From an uncultured Candidatus Melainabacteria bacterium (GTDB lineage Bacteria > Cyanobacteriota > Vampirovibrionia > Gastranaerophilales > Gastranaerophilaceae): a stretch of 9,233 nucleotides of DNA. The notes under the pieces were generated by a model. The model was given only the letters and a program-made list of their open reading frames with translations, did no database searches and was not told the origin of the DNA. The stretch covers positions 1 to 9,233 of the forward strand of contig CAKURN010000045.1 in assembly GCA_934675695.1 (NCBI GenBank), in the 5' to 3' direction. Shown one piece after another: positions 7,701 to 9,233 of the stretch. A program made the position numbers and the translations under genes. Position 1 is the first letter of the stretch. Each line of letters starts with the position of its first letter.

Positions 7701-8311
7701 CTTTCTTTGTCAGCTATGTAATGACCTTCGTCATAAACAGTGATACCTGTGTTGTTTCTGTTGATTGTGCCTGATTGTAGTTGTTTTTCGTAGATTTCTG
7801 TTGTCATGATAGAAATCGGGGCATGGGTATTTTCTTTTTTGTCACCTGTTAAAATGCCTACATTTTTTTCGCCGTAAATTTCGCAAAATTCGTCGTATTT
7901 GTCGTTTGCGAGGGCTTTTGTCGGAACAGTGTAGATTGATTTTTTGTGTTCATTTAAGTTTTTTGTAACTATATAACGAGCAACTGCTGTTTTACCTGTG
8001 CCTGTAGGAGCTAGATATAATAGGTTGTTTCCTTTGTAAAGTTCTTTTGCTGCTTGTATTTGGCTCTCATCTGGCATGAGTTGGAATTTTTCACCATTTT
8101 TTAGTGTTATTTTTGGCAATTTGAAGTAGTTGTTTTTGATTGTAGTATCAAAACCGACTTTCTTTTGCGAATACATATAGTGAGCAAAAGAAATGTTGGA
8201 ATTTTGGTACTTTTCAGTAATTTCTTCTTGTTGTTTCGGTGAATTTTTTTGTAATTTTTTTGTGTTTAAGAAAGAAGTTTTAAGAGAAACGTTTTTAATG
8301 GGTGATATCAT
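4784..8311 (-). CDS. Ski2/Mtr4-like superfamily 2 helicase with degenerate C-terminal HNH-like module
   Basis: 1175 residues. A basic leader (~1-75, with NISFA at 39-43) precedes RecA1: Q-motif-like LMPDESQIQAA (78-88), Walker A APTGTGKT (101-108), motif Ia VPTKALAND (129-137), DEGH box (194-197) followed by the Ski2-type HYIADxxRGxxWENSI, and motif III LSAT (225-228). RecA2 has AIVYRLSKRKCE (399-410), motif V ATSTLGIGIDMPA (491-503) and motif VI QMVGRAGRRGQ (535-545). Residues ~600-840 look like the winged-helix/ratchet and DSHCT region (GYL...TPKGKI; W781...; AGDNYKLISQSISILKQM). This build is ATP-dependent 3'-5' RNA or DNA unwinding, as in Ski2/Mtr4 and cyanobacterial/chloroplast ISE2 relatives. 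Unusually, the C-terminus (~888-1158) is a degenerate copy of the neighbour's HNH module. The start is supported by AAAAGGA six bases before the ATG. The gene lies 60 bp after the SDR gene and 16 bp before the HNH gene. A partner role with the HNH protein is inferred. Confidence 0.9.
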   Translation of the reverse strand: MISPIKNVSLKTSFLNTKKLQKNSPKQQEEITEKYQNSNISFAHYMYSQKKVGFDTTIKNNYFKLPKITLKNGEKFQLMPDESQIQAAKELYKGNNLLYLAPTGTGKTAVARYIVTKNLNEHKKSIYTVPTKALANDKYDEFCEIYGEKNVGILTGDKKENTHAPISIMTTEIYEKQLQSGTINRNNTGITVYDEGHYIADKERGCAWENSIMESAQRDIQMLVLSATVANSEKYKNWIGYLNPYTDTKIIETQPQDRFVPQLYYSYFGGEFSPLISGKINLEEDFSPKQKRGLETLFRLQNEKEANYTLSKNDYQKTLQRLKENASIDGYKTDSMTFDELNATFNRHYKFLSKEEKDSITQLLLNPDNKKIKSFHNPHTESDYPQLVSRMNDENMLPAIVYRLSKRKCEDTANELSNTEALDLTTEEEKKQIEETIEKYEQENKYLGLFSEKDKEKLIKGIGTHHSAKAPEYKALVEELFRKKLLKVVVATSTLGIGIDMPAKSTVVTDMTYRSTDPVTGEALYEPVTKNEFWQMVGRAGRRGQDSIGNVIVYNPYSNAENKGPSTSIDEEKLIQEYLSSGSDDLKSSFKPSLSGLAQYYNENTTQKGLLDIIENSFRVYLSDEPEKETEELTKQFKKCTNLLLKQGYLYKQNGEFFTTPKGKILSLSKSSNPMLLSSLMYDENLKDISTEQLCQVAGYIAGSQITKDIRQNEDFTRLLARRAHEIENRFSPNDQSPYSTANTVTKTKENLIYENAENIDFDFEGKTYTDELSGYVTYCWSLLNQHNQNSIKNFNEIMTFDIIEEKESTKNTFKNLSTAGDNYKLISQSISILKQMDSICDFAIGNEDDFPNVEYWSDLKTKISKAIKTMNKPPMTDFVENENPAFLQIKKLDINTCPICNEPMADEFKAKKYATRMLYTKGQEAYDYIQKGIEDGLLYPMTQDTKNNGKLEFNKTANDALLKIQELTLKFPQKDVKEIIELLSNEYEDEIKLDRLSVLEEMQQLIKDSTEEQNLKQELLYTIEDAQNQIFDESTEEFKNGKFVYKIKRIFQKQKDNSDLYAKLTKMAENLPSSKSDLGAFFVKFNNQPTNKIASVFANPKTSTVTEISYQNSKDDPSNYIKICTTCEEDRNNRDFDEWTKNIPNFKKNMENYLNTLTNNGSSQDYIQGIKEKI
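4838..5650 (-). other. HNH-like module, copy B (degenerate), at helicase C-terminus
   Basis: Residues ~888-1158 of the helicase. Both zinc knuckles are kept (CPIC 898-901, CTTC 1125-1128), as are the helical spacer, KFVYKIKRIFQ (1043-1053), LPSSKSDLGAFFVK (1072-1085) and SNYI (1119-1122). The catalytic positions have decayed. The EH of the partner is E-I (1108-1109), the GGKN turn is shortened to KDDP, and CNMKR after the second knuckle is CEEDR. It should still fold and bind zinc but not cleave by the HNH mechanism, so a scaffolding or dimerisation role is inferred. Confidence 0.82.
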
Positions 8312-8317
8312 AGAAAA

Positions 8318-8324
8318 TCCTTTT
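8318..8324 (-). promoter_or_regulatory. Shine-Dalgarno of the helicase gene
   Basis: On the minus strand, AAAAGGA is followed by six bases (TTTTCT) and the ATG at 8311. This is the only convincing ribosome-binding site in the window and supports that start. It lies in the 60-bp gap after the SDR gene. No clear promoter is visible in that gap, so the helicase is probably expressed from a promoter further upstream. Confidence 0.6.
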
Positions 8325-8371
8325 GAATGTGTGTTTTTAATTTTAAAACACGTAAAGAATTTTTTTTGCGT

Positions 8372-9070
8372 TTAACAACCAATAGACAATCCTGCACAAA
8401 GACTGATATTTTGACCGGTCAAACCTTTTGCGTCTTCTGATATCAAATATTGACACAATTTTGCAATTTCTACAGGTTCTATAAATCTTTTTTGCGGGGT
8501 TACGTCAATTACTTCTTGCTTTTCTTCTTCTGTTAGAGAATTGTCTGCTAGTGGAGTTTCAACCCAACCGGGGTTTATCTGGTTGACGGTGATGTTGTTT
8601 TGAGCGACTTCTAGTGCTAAAGCTCTTGTAAATCCTGATAGTGCAGCTTTTGTTGCTGAGTATAATGTAGCGTTTGCTTCTCCAACTGTTGCAGAAATCG
8701 AACCTATGTTTACTATTCTGCCCCAGTTGTTTTTTTTCATTCCTGAAATAACCAGTCCTGATAGGATATATGCAGATTTGAAATTCAAATCCGTAAGATA
8801 GTTTATTTCGTCATAAGTCATTTTTTCGATTGGTTTGTAGATGTATTGACCTGCACAGTTGATTAAAACGTCAATTTGCGAATTAAAGTATTCTTTCGCT
8901 TTTTTGTATAATTTTTCTATTTCTGAAATATTTTTAAAATCACAAGGAAAATAATTTACTTTGTCTAACTGTCTTCTTCCTGTTAAAAAAACGTCGTTAT
9001 CTGTTGATAATACGTTTGCTATTTTTTCTCCAATACCTGAAGTCGCACCTGTAATTAAGATATTTTTCAT
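8372..9070 (-). CDS. Classical short-chain dehydrogenase/reductase (FabG-like SDR)
   Basis: 232 residues, a single-domain NAD(P)-dependent Rossmann oxidoreductase of the classical SDR family. The cofactor glycine motif TGATSGIG is at 7-14. The TGRR at 30-33 favours NADPH, because Arg follows the second strand. CDF (43-45) contacts adenine, and NCAG (71-74) stands for the usual NNAG. The catalytic tetrad is Asn96, Ser124, Tyr137 and Lys141 (YSATK), followed by NPGWVETPL (166-174). The tail AGLSIGC resembles the FabG-type (D/A)GG-x-S ending. The length is slightly below the usual ~245. The substrate cannot be told: 3-oxoacyl-ACP reduction is one possibility, but many SDRs of this shape act on sugars, steroids or other alcohols. 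The start codon overlaps the upstream stop (ATGA), which indicates translational coupling. Confidence 0.93.
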   Translation of the reverse strand: MKNILITGATSGIGEKIANVLSTDNDVFLTGRRQLDKVNYFPCDFKNISEIEKLYKKAKEYFNSQIDVLINCAGQYIYKPIEKMTYDEINYLTDLNFKSAYILSGLVISGMKKNNWGRIVNIGSISATVGEANATLYSATKAALSGFTRALALEVAQNNITVNQINPGWVETPLADNSLTEEEKQEVIDVTPQKRFIEPVEIAKLCQYLISEDAKGLTGQNISLCAGLSIGC

Positions 9071-9233
9071 TTCTGTTCTATTTCATCTACACTAATATAA
9101 TAAGAATTTATTATTCTTTCTGAAAATTCTTCTACAATTTCTTCTTTTTGTTCTTCCGTTAGTTCTCTTAATGACTCTATCGCCAAGTGTACGTTTGGGT
9201 TTTTGTCATACCAGCGTTTGTAATCTCTAGGAT
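9067..9233 (-). CDS. Unknown small acidic protein, C-terminal part (partial)
   Basis: An open minus-strand frame enters from the right edge and gives 54 residues before a TGA at 9069-9067. It begins PRDYKRWYDKNPNVHLAIES, continues with a Glu/Lys-rich helix (LTEEQKEEIVEEFSERI) and ends VDEIEQK. The stop overlaps the SDR start codon as ATGA, and this tight coupling is the main support for it being real, together with the sensible amino-acid composition. The N-terminus is outside the window. I do not recognise a family; it looks like a short, mostly helical cytosolic protein. It is probably co-transcribed with the SDR gene. Confidence 0.65.
   Translation of the reverse strand, partial: PRDYKRWYDKNPNVHLAIESLRELTEEQKEEIVEEFSERIINSYYISVDEIEQK

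Larger units (their letters stand above)
2593..9233 (-). other. Probable minus-strand operon: unknown gene - SDR - helicase - HNH
   Basis: The four genes share a strand, with spacings of a 4-bp overlap, 60 bp and 16 bp and no terminator-like hairpin with a T-run between them. The helicase-HNH link is the strongest because of the 16-bp gap and shared paralogous module. Inclusion of the SDR and upstream gene rests on spacing only, and the 60-bp gap could conceal a separate promoter for the helicase pair. Confidence 0.5.

Noticed and set aside
8331..8351. Inverted repeat GTGTTTT...AAAACAC as a terminator or regulatory hairpin upstream of the helicase
   Set aside because: Only 7 bp, AT-rich, and not followed by a T-run on the minus strand. 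On the plus strand the T-run begins 8 bases later and there is no gene to terminate. Chance is likely in this composition.
1..9233. CRISPR array, tRNA/rRNA genes, insertion sequence or direct repeats
   Set aside because: No regularly spaced repeats, no tRNA-like cloverleaf, no transposase motifs and no terminal inverted repeats were found by eye on either strand.

Overview
The window is AT-rich, Gram-negative-type bacterial DNA. An Omp85-family beta-barrel protein runs in from the left edge, so the cell has an outer membrane. The Ski2/ISE2-like helicase, the short basic protein N-termini that carry an 'ISF' motif, and the base composition together suggest a non-photosynthetic relative of cyanobacteria (Vampirovibrionia/Gastranaerophilales). 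That placement is inference; other AT-rich diderms are not excluded. I see no tRNA, rRNA, CRISPR array, insertion sequence or phage gene.

Layout. On the plus strand, positions 1-1089 hold the 3' part of a BamA/TamA-type outer-membrane protein. A 55-bp gap follows, and then 1145-2596 encodes a protein that reads as a highly divergent hybrid-cluster (Hcp/prismane) homologue. It has lost nearly every recognisable metal ligand of that family. On the minus strand, reading from right to left, there is the tail of a small unknown gene (9233-9067), a classical short-chain dehydrogenase/reductase (9070-8372), a 1175-residue Ski2-like helicase (8311-4784) and a 724-residue HNH/coiled-coil protein (4767-2593). 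The spacings are a 4-bp ATGA overlap, 60 bp and 16 bp, which is consistent with one operon. The two strands converge, and the last two genes overlap by the 4 bp TTAA that contains both stop codons.

The main discovery candidate is the helicase-HNH pair. The C-terminal ~270 residues of the helicase (about 888-1158) align along their whole length with residues ~51-318 of the downstream protein. The shared features are a CPxC knuckle, a ~200-residue helical spacer containing a KF(I/V)Y...FQ...LPxSxxDxxAFFVK stretch, an SNYI...CxxC knuckle and an F(D)xW tail. The downstream protein keeps the HNH signature (EH, GGKN, CxxCNxKR). The helicase copy has lost the catalytic His and the NxKR residues. So one cassette has a helicase carrying an inactive nuclease-like module next to a stand-alone, probably active, version fused to a long coiled coil. 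I infer that the paralogous modules pair with each other and that the two proteins act together on nucleic acid. Whether the role is defence, RNA/DNA quality control or repair cannot be settled from sequence alone.
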